A stretch of DNA of 26,432 bases from Apostichopus californicus (lineage: Eukaryota; Echinodermata; Holothuroidea; Aspidochirotida; Stichopodidae): positions 1-26,432 of the forward strand of contig JAIPMN010001582.1 in assembly GCA_020650975.1 (NCBI GenBank), read 5' to 3'. Shown one piece after another: positions 10,201 to 19,650 of the stretch (positions within the stretch are counted from its first letter, which is position 1; each line of letters begins with the position of its first letter). The position numbers and the translations under genes were made by a program. The notes under the pieces are model-generated. The model had not been told where the DNA came from and did not search any database. It saw nothing but the letters and a program-made list of their open reading frames with translations.

Positions 10201-13200
10201 CAAAGACCACACATAGCTCTGTGTGTTGGGGTGGGTGCAGACTATGAGTTTGATAATCACACTGAACACTAAGCACATCCATCAGTAATGTAAACTTCAA
10301 TGTCCAATGGGTTACTTTTAGAAATAAGGTGGTTGGTCCCTTTTTTAATGATACCACGCAAAAGGAAATGACACATGCGAGTCTGTCAGAATTTAAATTA
10401 TATGGTTCTCTCAGGATGAACCTTTTGTTAATCAAGTTGTTCCTAAAGCAGTGGTGTAATATGTTCCTAAAGCTGTGGTGTAATTTGTTCCTAAAGCAGT
10501 GGTGTAATATGTTCCTAAAGCAGTGGTGTAATATGTTCCTAAAGCAGTGGTGTAATTTGTTCCTACAGCAGTGGTGTAATTTGTTCCTAAAGCAGTGGTG
10601 TAATTTGTTCCTGAAGTAGCGGTGTAATTTGTTCCTAAAGCAGTGGTGTAATATGTTCCTAAAGCAGTGGTGTAATTTGTTCCTACAGCAGTGGTGTAAT
10701 TTGTTCCTAAAGCAGTGGTGTAATTTGTTCCTAAAGCAGTGGTGTAATTTGTTACTAAAGCAGTGGTGTAATAAGCCAGGGACTTGTTTAGTGTTCACTG
10801 TTTTGTATAGCTGTTTTTCTTTTACATTTTTAAGTTTTCTTTTGTCGTGGAATACTGATGATACCAAATGTTCTGTGAGTTCAACCTGTGACCAATTTAT
10901 CAACTTGTGTAGTAGCTCTGTCATTGTGCATAGCATTGTGCTGTATGATGCCGGTGAACTTATAAGTGGCAGTTCATGGGCATAGTTGAGTAGTTTGTTT
11001 GCTAATCTGTGAGTATGGTAGATCAAATGCATTGATTTGCAGAGAAAGATTATCATGTGTGACATAACCATGACCTCATACAATGGAGTTTATGATGACA
11101 TACTCTGATAAATATGTGTAATTAAGAAAGATAACGAGCAGCAAAGTCAAGATTGTTCATCGATAGTATTGAAAGGCTGCTATGAGTGCTGATAAAGTAA
11201 CACTCATAGTAATGATAATGTAACAGGGGCAGGTTGATGGTCTCATTATCATGCATGAAATGACCTTTGACCTTACATTCTTCCATGCGTAGCCATTTAC
11301 CCAAGTTGCCGCAGCTTCTAGAATCAGATGATGTCAACTTAAGGATTGTGGCCGGTGAAACGATAGCACTGTTTTATGAGCTAGCCAGGGAGGAAGATGA
11401 GGTGAGCAGAATTGGTGATAAAAGCAATATATTACAGACTTTTCCCAATGTCCCTTCAGAGACTTTCTAAGAGAAGATAAATGTGGGTGTGAATATATTC
11501 ATGAGAAATATTCATAAATTAGCTCAGTTTGCTCAAAATTGCAGTTGAGTAATAGTAGCATGAATACCTGTCTGGGCAACAGAATCATGACAGTTCAATC
11601 AAATTGTGTAAATTTCGTTGCAAACCCTTAAGTCTGCTTTTCACCAGATACGTTGTTGCGGCATTTGGTCCATATTAAACACTAACTGTTTCTATCTTGT
11701 CTCATAAAGGTACAAATCAAGAGACAATTACTCTAATTGGTCTTAATTGGCTTTAAGAACACTTAAAGTAATTATAATAATAATTAATAATAATTAACAG
11801 TTTTTATATAGCGCAACTTTCAATAAAGTCTCGCCGCGCTGTAGACCCATAGATGAATCTTCTACATATGTTGCGAGCATAATGCCAAAGCTTTTTCTAA
11901 TGGTTTCTTAAAGATAGCACATGAAATTTCTAAGCACTTTCTGTTCCAGAAATGCTGCAAACCACGAACACACTTTGTGCTCGTCGTGCATATATGTGTT
12001 GTAGGAGACATTACAAGCTATCAAGCTCAACCAAATGCTGCTATAACTAAATTCTCTCTTCTCTTTTCTTTTCCAGGAGTTTTATGGAGATGACATGGAT
12101 GAGTTGATGGCTAAGCTGAAGGAGCTGGCTACGGACAGTAACAAATACAGAGCTAAGAAAGACAGACGACAACAGAGGTCATCATTTAGAGATATCATGA
12201 AGACCATTGAGGTAGGCCATTGAAACATTTAGAGATATCATGAAGACCATTGAGGTAGGCCATCGAAAAGGCAGAATAACTGTCTTGGCCAGTTTGAGTG
12301 TCTTTGTTGGCCTATCAGGTAGTTTTTTACACTCAGTGAATGCACATTGGGCAAGAATGAGTAGAGAGGGGTAGTAAGGAGGAGGAGGAGGGGGGTAGTA
12401 AGGAGGAGGAGGAGGAGGAGGGGAGGGGTAGTAAGGAGGAGGAGGGAGGGGTAGTGAGGAGGGGGTGGGGGTGTGACCAGAGGGGTGTGTGAATATACAG
12501 TGTGTCATTCTTTCCCTTCATATTTTCTGGAGAACTCTCTATCCCATTCTTAAACAATTGATGGTAAATCATCGATTCTTAGTACAGATGAGCCTTTGTG
12601 CAAACTGCATCTAGCAAACTTTTTCTGTGATGTTAATCAAGGTTTCATCACAGGATTCTTAAATTCTTCGCATGTACTTTACCCCGTTCAAGGAGATCAC
12701 ATTGCGTGTTTGTGTGTGTGTGTGTGTGTGTGTGCATGTTTTTCCTTGTGTGATAAACTTTATATGTATCCTTTTGAACCTTTGGAGAGGACTGGTTATT
12801 TGGTGGAAATTTATCCATATTACCGCTATCATCGTTGGGCCATATTTTTTCTCTCGTTTAGACGAATGAATCCCCATACGAGCTCATCAAGTTTGGTCAG
12901 GAGTCCATCGAGTTAGACAGTTGGGTGAGACGCCGCCAGTATTCAGCATTGAGGGAGGTCCTCGGATCTGGGACGAACACTCACCTGAAAGAAAACCATC
13001 TACTCAGAGAGATATTCGGTTTAGGTGATCCACTAGTCATTATACCAGGAACATCAAACCAGCTCACCAAGTTTGAGAGGGTAAGATTCTCAAATTTGAA
13101 AATGGATTTGTTTATTTCTTAGTGTCAAATGTGAGATCGTCTGTACATGGCAAAAGGCTTTGACCGATGACCGTTCAGTAGGTGGCAGAATCAGAGTTAA

Positions 13201-13563
13201 CCCAGAGTACAAAATGCAGAATGAACGAAAGGCAAATATTTAACGATCCTCCGAAACGACCAACTTTCCGTTCGGACGACCAAAATAAGTTCTGGAGGTG
13301 GGCCGCGGGACCGCTAGTTATTTACACCGAATTCAGATTGGTGGACGGAACAAATTTATTGTTAGGATAACTGAAGAGTTTGGACCGGTAGTCCGAGGGT
13401 CAACCAGAAAATACCTTAAATGTTTACGATATTTCTAATTCTATTTCTAAGTTTGGTCTTTCCTCTCTGCCTTGTTTTACAGCACCAGAACAACCTTGCT
13501 GCTTTTAAAGCTCTCACTAAAGTCAGAAGCAAGCAAAGAGACAAGAGAGTCCCTGTCCTCTAG
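4107..13563 (+). CDS. IFRD1: Interferon-related developmental regulator (IFRD1/IFRD2 type), ten coding exons
   Basis: Exons are 4107-4241, 7476-7575, 8357-8481, 8752-8909, 9232-9282, 9893-10071, 11293-11401, 12077-12211, 12862-13080 and 13483-13563. All introns are GT..AG and phases agree throughout, giving about 430 residues; vertebrate IFRD proteins are about 440-450, so only a short N-terminal exon is missing. Family signatures include VERCLKRG, LEQIFSQSYFKG, SDDVNLRIVAGE, YRAKKDRRQQRS with FRDIMKTIE, LREVLGSGTNTHL and a basic C-terminus with KVRSKQRDKR. The order is the acidic/serine N-terminal segment, the helical IFRD repeat domain, then the IFRD C-terminal domain in the last two exons. 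Known members are transcriptional co-regulators and translation-related factors induced by growth and stress signals. Vertebrates have two paralogues, so the symbol is by similarity only. Confidence 0.9.
4669..5659 (-). repeat. Gypsy 3' long terminal repeat
   Basis: The 991-bp repeat starts TGTTACGCCC on the minus strand (plus 5650-5659) and ends GGGGCGTTACA (plus 4669-4679), so the termini are inverted copies of each other with TG..CA ends. No partner LTR is present in the window. It is notably richer in GC and CpG than the intron around it. Confidence 0.75.
5660..5676 (-). other. Polypurine tract of the Gypsy element
   Basis: The minus strand reads GAGAGAGATGGGGGTGG directly before the LTR start, as expected for the primer of plus-strand DNA synthesis in LTR elements. 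It fixes the LTR boundary at 5659. Confidence 0.7.
6068..7203 (-). pseudogene. Gypsy integrase remnant (zinc finger end, DDE core, C-terminal tail)
   Basis: From 7197 downward the frame shows the end of an HHCC zinc-binding domain (WCRKCELCARRK), then the DDE core: HTDQGSNFES carries the second Asp and SDGLVEPFNR the Glu, exactly 35 residues apart. The first catalytic Asp position (before GPLPET) reads Gly at 7048-7050. A TAG stands at 7072-7074. The frame breaks near 6325-6345; the tail with KLKVVHVDRLK and RPPMWMQDYERY continues in another frame to 6068. The length and motifs match the Gypsy/Mdg1-like group of animals. No start codon is present; the region read from 7059 begins on GTG. Confidence 0.85.
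7204..7475. other. Unclear stretch between the integrase remnant and the next IFRD exon
   Basis: The integrase should continue upstream on the minus strand with two zinc-binding histidines, but none is readable here. The stretch to about 7380 may be scrambled element sequence; the rest is ordinary intron leading to the acceptor at 7475. Confidence 0.4.
7476..7575 (+). CDS. IFRD1: IFRD exon: start of helical domain
   Basis: Acceptor TCTCTAG, donor AAAAG|GTAAGA, phase 1 to phase 2. It encodes LGLDEEDDN, then LEDKIEELIDGTTQKR, the counterpart of the first helix of the IFRD domain. It directly follows the intron holding the Gypsy remnant. Confidence 0.85.
8357..8481 (+). CDS. IFRD1: IFRD exon: VERCLKRG helix
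   Basis: Acceptor CCTCCAG, donor GCGAG|GTCAGT, phase 2 to phase 1. It encodes AQGRKTCLEGLRAAFAKKFL and then ATLSDCVERCLKR, one of the best conserved stretches in the family. Confidence 0.9.
8752..8909 (+). CDS. IFRD1: IFRD exon
   Basis: Acceptor TTGTTACAG, donor AGT|GTAAGT, phase 1 to phase 0. It encodes GEEQGAAALLSVLVYIQLG, an ARM-like helical pair, then LLTTLQDSSASSKARRS. Confidence 0.9.
9232..9282 (+). CDS. IFRD1: IFRD micro-exon, 17 codons
   Basis: Acceptor CATCCACAG, donor GAG|GTAGGT, phase 0 on both sides. It encodes CALALGIGSFIAPGDYE, equivalent to the short segment ending ATDDI in vertebrates. At 51 bases it is easily missed by gene finders. Confidence 0.85.
9893..10071 (+). CDS. 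IFRD1: IFRD exon: LEQIFSQSYFKG
   Basis: Acceptor TGCCCTCAG, donor AATAG|GTAAGA, phase 0 to phase 2. It encodes SCMSALEQIFSQSYFKGDG and then HCAAISAWTLLLSIMS, the conserved hydrophobic helix of the domain. Confidence 0.9.
10438..10773. repeat. 24-bp minisatellite, 14 copies
   Basis: The unit is TGTTCCTAAAGC followed by AGTGGTGTAATT; 14 copies fit 336 bp with no length change. Variants are unit ends ATA or ATT, TACAG in place of TAAAG in copies 6 and 11, and a divergent copy 8. Since 24 is a multiple of three, both strands stay open: LFLKQWCN-type repeats on plus, HHCFRNKL-type on minus. It sits in the IFRD intron 10072-11292, so the reading frames are very probably not genes. Confidence 0.95.
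11293..11401 (+). CDS. IFRD1: IFRD exon: SDDVNLRIVAGE
   Basis: Acceptor GCGTAG, donor GAG|GTGAGC, phase 2 to phase 0. It encodes HLPKLPQLLESDDVNLRIVA, then ALFYELAREEDE, almost as in vertebrates. The acceptor has a weak pyrimidine tract. Confidence 0.9.
11771..11840. repeat. AT trinucleotide tract joined to a TATATAGCGC-type repeat end
   Basis: An (AATAATTAATAAT)-like tract runs directly into TTTTTATATAGCGCAACTTT, with CCGCGCTGTAGACC about 20 bases later. AT-rich tract plus TATATAGCGC is a recurring pattern in dispersed repeats of marine invertebrates. Identification is from general appearance only. Confidence 0.4.
12077..12211 (+). CDS. IFRD1: IFRD exon with duplicated 3' end and donor
   Basis: Acceptor CTTTTCCAG, donor GAG|GTAGGC, 45 codons, phase 0 on both sides. 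It encodes EFYGDDMDELMAKLKELATD, then KYRAKKDRRQQRSSFRD, a conserved basic stretch. The last 29 exon bases and the donor are repeated 43 bp downstream; the first donor is the one that keeps the frame. Confidence 0.9.
12183..12267 (+). repeat. 43-bp tandem duplication across an exon/intron boundary
   Basis: The block beginning CATTTAGAGATATCATGAAG at 12183 recurs at 12226 with the same GAG|GTAGGCCAT donor, followed by TTGAAA in the first copy and TCGAAA in the second. It copies the last 29 bases of the exon and the first intron bases. Confidence 0.95.
12358..12478. repeat. Purine-rich GGA/GGGGTAGTAA satellite
   Basis: Irregular copies of GGGGTAGTAAGGAGGAGGAGG fill this part of an IFRD intron. 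The minus strand shows proline/tyrosine- or serine-rich open frames that are a by-product of the repeat. Confidence 0.9.
12709..12734. repeat. (TG)n microsatellite
   Basis: An uninterrupted TG dinucleotide run in the same IFRD intron. A shorter imperfect TG tract is at about 14710-14742 and another at 4583-4604. Confidence 0.95.
12862..13080 (+). CDS. IFRD1: IFRD exon: IFRD C-terminal domain
   Basis: Acceptor CTCGTTTAG, donor AGG|GTAAGA, 73 codons, phase 0 on both sides. It encodes YELIKFGQESIELDSW, then ALREVLGSGTNTHLKEN and LLREIFGLGDP, the hallmark of the IFRD C-terminal domain. Confidence 0.9.
13483..13563 (+). CDS. IFRD1: IFRD terminal coding exon
   Basis: Acceptor TTGTTTTACAG. It encodes HQNNLAAFKALTKVRSKQRD and ends KRVPVL then TAG at 13561-13563. 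The basic tail matches the RTKARSKCRDKR-type tail of vertebrate IFRD1. Confidence 0.9.
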   Translation, partial: HQNNLAAFKALTKVRSKQRDKRVPVL

Positions 13564-14430
13564 AAGATGTCACGAGATGGTCCTACTCCTCCTTCTCCTC
13601 CTCCTCATCCTCCTCATCATCAAAGGAATATCTCCGTTGAAAAAAATGATATATATAAATAGAGCTTTTGGTATTACCATAAGGGGTCAAAGTAAAACAC
13701 TTAGATGTACTCAGTAAGGTTATTCATGTGATATTTGTGCATTATTTGTAATTATAGTGCAATCAGAAAAGAAGTTTTTTGGAATCATGCAGTCCAGCAA
13801 GAAATGAGCAAAGTTTCATGTATCAAAATGTGAAAAAAATTACCTTCTCTCAGAAGTCAAAGATAAGGTTTCCTCATCTTGAGCCCCCAAAAAACAAAAA
13901 AAGTTGTGAGAAACTGGAATTTTAGGCGTGTCTGGAGTAAATTCACTCTGGTTTCTACTCTGTAATTGAATATTCATAGAATAGGTAACAAAACCATCTA
14001 GTGCTATTTTTAACGCCCTACTGGTGATCCTGGTTATGTCATTTCCCGGCACTTCTTAGCTATTTCTCTGGCCCCCAAAAATATGGAGTGTTGGATTATC
14101 TTTGAGCCCTGCCTTGTGCAGGCGCATCTGAAAATGTTGTTTGCCCCTATTCAACGTCTTCCCCCTATACCCTCCCCACAAACACCAACCCTTCCCTGTT
14201 TCAGTATAAAGGGATATTACAATTACTTGGTGAAACTATTTCCAAAGATAATCAGAAAATTGTGGAAAAGGAGTTCAAATGTAACGTTCCTTAAAAAGGA
14301 ATATGTACTCTTCTCTCTGTGTGAAAATTTCATGTCAATATTATTGCTGCAATAAAATAATAATAGCTAGAACAAACAATCCAATTTAGGTGGTGTTTTT
14401 GTAACTGTTGAGTCACACAATAAAAGTATG
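13564..14430 (+). other. IFRD1: IFRD 3' untranslated region
   Basis: AT-rich sequence after the stop. AATAAA occurs at 14351-14356 and again at 14419-14424, so the transcript may end at either of two nearby sites. No conserved RNA element was recognised. A CCT/CTC-rich stretch follows the stop at about 13580-13620. Confidence 0.5.
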
Positions 14431-15628
14431 AAGTCATCCCTGGTATGAATATGAAATTGCCACGAGAATTTGCCTATTTTTTAAGTGTGGATTTCCTATG
14501 TAATAATTGTGAATTTTTGCATTTATGTGAGAATGGTTTAAAAAGTCATGCTTTTGACAAGAGGGGTACCAAGTGTTAAATTTGAAAGAAACAAGGTATT
14601 CTTATATTGGTGTCTTGTGGTACAGAGGAGATGAAAATTACCGACGTGATTGTAGAAAGTGCTTGCGTCGTATCCAAACTGGTGTCATTCATGGGTAGTT
14701 ATGTAGTTGTTTGTGTGTGTGGGTTTATGTGTGTGTGTGACTGTTGTGCATGTTGTGGTGCATATTTTTCCTGTATTTTTTCATTATTTTTTTTCCCATC
14801 CATTTTCCTTGAGATCGAATCCGATGGTCAGTGTTTGGGTAAGGTAGCTTTTATCGCAAGCTGTGTTAGTGGACTGTGAAGTTACAATAAGTTTTGAGTT
14901 TTTTTAAGGCTCCAAATCAACTGTAAATTATATTTAGAAATATTTCAAACATTTATATAATTTAGTTTCATTAAATTTTTGGTAGGTCTGCAAAGTTTGC
15001 AGAGTGTGAAGTTGATGATTTTTTAAAAACATTTTGTGGCATTTCAGTGCCAAATGTTTTGTTCGAGAAGGGGAAGTTGCTAATATCTGAGTTATGAAAC
15101 AAAAAATTTGGACACAGCCAGTATCATGCGTTTAATCCAATGTAGGCTAGATATTTGTCAAGTTTGTCAGAGTAACTCAACTTGTTCCATAATACTAGAC
15201 TGAACATTCATTCAAGCAAATTATTCATATGATGAAAAAAATTTTAAAAACTGAAAAGGTTGAAGTCTTGAAAATTGATATGGGGCAATGTGTGACAAAG
15301 GGACAGTATTAGTTTATAGTTTGTTGTAGCAGTTGCTATGGTAATAGTTAGGCTGACTTGAATCTTCTTTCTGCACTGTGAAGTAATGAATTTACAATAC
15401 ATAATTCAATCTACTCTTTTTGTCACAGTAATGTATCGCTCAATTATTTTTACGATGAGATTTTTCTTTTGTAGAATTAGAAGTCAGATCAGTATTGTTA
15501 TGAGGAAAATATGATTTCAGGGAAATTGATGGATTATGATAGTTATTGAAGTTACTTAGTACATTGAATATCAAATTTTATGAAAGATTTTGCAAGGATT
15601 TCTCTAATTGGGGATCTCCATTGTTTCG
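14431..15628. other. AT-rich spacer without recognisable genes
   Basis: No exon-like frame with splice sites, no RNA gene and no clear repeat were seen, apart from the imperfect TG tract. Confidence 0.5.
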
Positions 15629-15830
15629 ACAGAGGGCGCTGTCACTTCAGCCTTAATGTACACATAATCTGTACTGTTTACAGATCTCTGAATCGCAGTT
15701 ACGCGATGACGTGAAAGCACTCATGAAATTGTAACATACTACTTGTGGTCAACTCATGGTTATCGTTATGATCTGCAGTCTTGTTAAGGTTCGCGAGACT
15801 AGATGTGATCGATGTGACAGCGCCCTCTGT
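15629..15830. repeat. 202-bp unit with 17-bp perfect inverted ends
   Basis: ACAGAGGGCGCTGTCAC at 15629-15645 is the exact reverse complement of 15814-15830; the match extends to 23 bp with two differences. The length suggests a small MITE. The arm also fits the CTCF core consensus (YAGRKGGCRS) and contains a short palindrome, GACAG..CTGTC. No clear target duplication was found. Confidence 0.7.
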
Positions 15831-16311
15831 TGATTTTGAGCTCAGCTGGAGAGCCTCGTTAGTCTGCTCTTTGATGTGTTGTTTAATGATTCGTTACAAG
15901 TCTAGTCTAGATACATCATGAAGTAAACTCACTATGATATCTAGTAAAGGAACTCTAGATTGAATATAGGACTTTCCTTGCAAATGAATTAATATGGGTA
16001 TTGCTTAGTAGAGGTATGGCTAATTGCAATTGCAACATCTGAACTGAATTTTACGTACATGCAAACAGCTGATGTGAATTTAAAGTACCCCAAGAGTTTT
16101 GTCAGACAAAGAATTACCATAATTGATCCTAATTGTAACCTTTGTCATCTGTTACCATGGATGCCTTGAGCCTAGCTAAGGTGTTATCAATGCAGCGGTG
16201 CTATTCTTTTGAAAATCTAGAAGTGAGGAAAAAATGTCTACCAGTTTGAGAAGCAATACTTAGTTTGTCACTTTTGACTGTCTGGCAGAATGATTTATGT
16301 CATTGAAAGAG
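15831..16311. other. AT-rich spacer, nothing recognised
   Basis: No coding or structural signal could be supported. Confidence 0.5.
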
Positions 16312-16680
16312 TCGACAAGGATCTGAATGACTGGTTACCATTGTCAGGTCAATGATGGCAGTATAATATAATTGATGTACTTTACACATTAATTAAGTTA
16401 CGTATTATGATTACAATGTATGTGTGACACTTGAGCTCTGCCATGGAATCTACCTCCGCAGTTTTAAAGAATACCTCATTGGTTTGTTTTGCTGGTCAAC
16501 AAGGATCTGTGTGATTGGTCGCACTGTTAGGTGGTTGGTGGCAGTATAATATATTTGATGTAGTTGTTTGGTAATTTACATATTATGATTACAATCTGAT
16601 GTATATGTAACGCTTGAGAGCCACCATGGCATCTACCTCCTCAGTTTTGAAGAATACCTCATTGAATTGTATTTGTCAAC
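16312..16680. repeat. Tandem duplication of a 184-bp unit
   Basis: Copy 1 (16312-16495) and copy 2 (16496-16680) share TCRACAAGGATCT, GGCAGTATAATATA, TATTATGATTACAAT, ATCTACCTCC and GAATACCTCATTG in the same order, with many substitutions between. It is an old duplication; the two copies do not share an open frame. Confidence 0.85.
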
Positions 16681-18290
16681 CCCGTTTATCGGTCAGTTTG
16701 TGGCCGATGCTTTTTTGGCAAGTAGCCACATAATTGGTCGCATCTCTAAAAACATAATTCAACCATATCGATAGAACAAGAAGAGATAATGTTTATTATA
16801 TATTCACAAAACTGGAACATTGCTTACTACCATTTTCAAAAAGAATATTACACCTTGCTTTTTGGTTGCTCTGAAAAGGAGCAGGTTTACACGATCAATG
16901 GATGAGCTTTAATCATGTATATAGAACTGCCAGGTGAGAAGATATGTATGTCTTTAAATTCTCTGTATGTGTTTGGATGAAGAAAACACAAGCACAGAGA
17001 CGACCGGTGTCATGAATGTTGTGTACGTTTAAGGTCGGGCATAGTTAGTAGAACTTGTTATCTTGCGCTTCTACATGTCATGACTTTCCGGGAATTAAAG
17101 TTGTTTCAAATGACTTTACAGAAATGCAATTTTTTTCTGTCTATAGCTCACTGGAGCACCGACTGGTTACATATTTTTGGTAACCTGTCGGTACGTAGAT
17201 TAATACAAACAGTTTAAACAGGAAAGAAACAAAGCATGCTTAGTCTGAAGTTTCTGAAAATTAAAATACAGAAAACGTGTTTGAAAATATGAAAATGATT
17301 GATTTATATTTACTTCAGTATAAGTGCATGGAGAGCATGAACCTACATTTGGAATTGATTACAATAAACTTGGATTTTCTTTTTGTGACAGTTTGAAAGA
17401 CGTTTTAGCATAGGAGGCACACATGTGGCTAGCTTGTAGTTTTGCTTCAGTTTGTGTTTCTAACACATCATTGTGAAGTTTCATCGATATTTACAGAAAC
17501 TAAATAAATCCCCAAATCATGGTTACTAGATAATTACTAATTAGATTATCACCGTTAATCGAAGGGTTCAGTTTAAGCAGCTCTTTTTCTCACTGGAAAA
17601 ATATTTCAAAATAAAACGAGACTTTCTGTACAACTTATATATCAAAGCTTTAATGAAAGATTTTTTAATGAAAAGAGACTCAATTTTATAATGTTTTGTG
17701 TAGCCTTGTCAGAATGTGGCTTTTGAGTTTTATGATGTTCACACATGCATTATACAGTATTTGAAGGATACTGTAAAATACATACATACATAATGGTTGC
17801 TGAAATACTTTTCTTTGAAATCTGTTTCAACTGTTTTGTTATGTATGATATGTAATGGTTGGGAGGGAGAAAGGAGACTTATTGAAGAAGAGGGAAGACG
17901 GGAAAGGTTGTATTTCTAAATGTGTTTTAAGAAAGTCAACCTGATATAAAAACGAAATTCAAATTTTGACCTACACTTTGGTTATTTAGACGTTTTAGGG
18001 AAGGGGATGGAGGGATAGTGGGACACTGGTGGCATAGTCTTACTAACTATTGAGCCTGAGGGCAATTTGCAGACACCTCTGTTGGTCCATGTATTGACTT
18101 GTTGAGTTCAATGAAAGCCTGACAGGCAAACTTGAGAGTGTATCGAAGGGAAGGGTGGAGACATAATATAGAGATGTCTGAAATCAAAGCCTGCGGGCTG
18201 GAATTCCCCTACCTGATTCCCCAGCCTGTAGTGTGTGTACTGACACTGTTGGTCACATCTGCCAATCTGGAATCCCTCCTGTTATCAGCC
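16681..18290. other. AT-rich spacer with one strong hairpin
   Basis: No gene recognised. The only structured element seen is the hairpin at 17158-17192. Homeodomain-like TAAT words cluster at about 17530-17560 but are common in AT-rich DNA. Confidence 0.5.
17158..17192. other. 13-bp stem hairpin with 9-nt loop
   Basis: ACCGACTGGTTAC at 17158-17170 pairs with GTAACCTGTCGGT at 17180-17192, with one mismatch, around the loop ATATTTTTG. Either strand could fold. It is too short for a canonical pre-miRNA. Confidence 0.7.
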
Positions 18291-18299
18291 TCTCCAGGC

Positions 18300-18600
18300 A
18301 TGGCTCTAGGCCTATGTGCATGGTGGGTGTGCACCCTTGCATTTAGTCGCCCGGGGGAGGAGGCTCCCAGACCCCTACATGGGGAGTTGGCTTCAGCGAC
18401 CTAAAGCCCACTACGAAATTGTTTCGTCTGTGTCGGTGATCAAGGTTGATCTCAAGTGGAGAGTGCAAGGACTGTTGAAGTAGTACTCCATTGATATGGA
18501 CTGGGTTTGTGTCATTTTGTATCGAAACAACTCCTCCGTCGTATGGTGTACCCGGGAGCAGGAATGGGAGCGAATTCACACCCCTGCCTCGTTATCCTCT
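18300..18600. repeat. GC-richer block, probable dispersed repeat
   Basis: Base composition rises sharply here (GTCGCCCGGGGGAGGAGGCT near 18345), next to the SINE-like piece. It has two overlapping open frames on opposite strands, neither of which I recognise. It looks like inserted repeat sequence rather than a gene. Confidence 0.35.
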
Positions 18601-18714
18601 GAACACTTATCGAAAAGAGAAGGCTTGAAATCAGTGGGTGTTCATCCACAAGCTAACATGGATCAGGTCTCAAATTGCAAGGCTTCCTGATCATTGGGTC
18701 TTGAACTAAACTAA

Positions 18715-18775
18715 GACGGGAGCAATCGGGAGGTTCCGGGTTCGATACCCAGCCGGGTCATTGTAAGGTGGGTTT
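18715..18775 (+). repeat. tRNA-like SINE fragment with B box
   Basis: GGTTCGATACC at 18739-18749 fits the RNA polymerase III B box. It is flanked by GGAGGTTCCGG and CCAGCCGGGTC, which give a short T-arm-like stem. No A box or intact acceptor stem was found, so this is a SINE piece or degraded tRNA-derived repeat rather than a working tRNA. Confidence 0.5.
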
Positions 18776-19600
18776 TTCATCGAAGAGCATTTTATGGTTT
18801 TCCCATCTGTAGTTACTTTCTAAATTGAAAAGATTCCAATTTGATTAAAATGTTGAATTTGAAGCCACCCGTCTTGTAAGTTGTAATCCATAAGCCCTTG
18901 CAGGTTTCTCCAACAATTGTGGTCGCTTAAGCATCGTAAAAATACCTGCTGGTTATTGTTATTATAAGACAAATGTTTGAAGTTTGGACGTGACAGTAGG
19001 TCATATTACAGTCGTTCCACCACACGTTAAACTAGATCCCTGGGAAAATGTAACCAACTTCTTAGCTTATGTGTAGGACACACTACCTAAGTTGATTATA
19101 ATTATGATAAGGTAGCGTGGTATATTTAATTGCAATATTTGATAACGGTTGGTAATTTTCCTGAATTTAATTAAATACTTTCATTCGTTTTCGCACAACC
19201 GGTTTGGTTACAAAGGCCTTACGCTATGTTGGTCGTAGTCACGGTGCCTGTAAAGACTGTACGTAGCCTCATGTAGCCTTGTATTTTGTAGGTGGAGGCC
19301 AACAGAACTCAGCGGTTTACCAATTTTGTCATTAGGAAATATTCCTGCAGTGGTTGCAAGGAAATTCAATATTCAACTCAAATTTGTTGTCTTGCACTCG
19401 TGAGTAGATTAACGTTAGGCCTAACTGCGTAAAAGAAGTAGCCTACCGTTTTCCCAGTATATGCCTAGGCTACTCAGCGTTATAAATGTTATCCAAATTG
19501 CATGAATAATGATTTAGGGTCAATTTCCTTCCTATATTTCATTTTGATAATATCAATAGTGTAATTATTTGTTATTAAGGTTAAGTTTAGAAAAAAGGAT
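18776..19600. other. AT-rich spacer, nothing recognised
   Basis: The first noncoding exon and promoter of the downstream PLP-enzyme gene may lie here or nearer to 20900, but no boundary could be supported. Confidence 0.4.
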
Positions 19601-19650
19601 CAGGGGGGACACTCAAGTCCCCACCAAGCCTTTTCAAGGACCCTATAGCA

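Noticed and set aside
10438..10773. CRISPR-like array
   Set aside because: Units are directly adjacent without unique spacers and the genome is eukaryotic; it is a minisatellite.
10190..11083. 297-residue minus-strand open frame with HHCFRNKL repeats, and plus-strand LFLKQWCN frames
   Set aside because: They exist because the minisatellite unit is 24 bp and lacks stops on both strands. They lie inside an IFRD intron and have no splice or start support.
12182..12572. Proline/tyrosine-rich (PPPPYYP) and serine-rich minus-strand frames
   Set aside because: By-product of the purine-rich GGA satellite; low complexity and intronic.
14607..14879. Cysteine-rich plus-strand frame
   Set aside because: Driven by TG-repeat sequence; no homology or splice sites.
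18733..18760. Functional tRNA gene
   Set aside because: Only a B box and part of a T-arm are present; no A box, anticodon stem or acceptor stem can be drawn.
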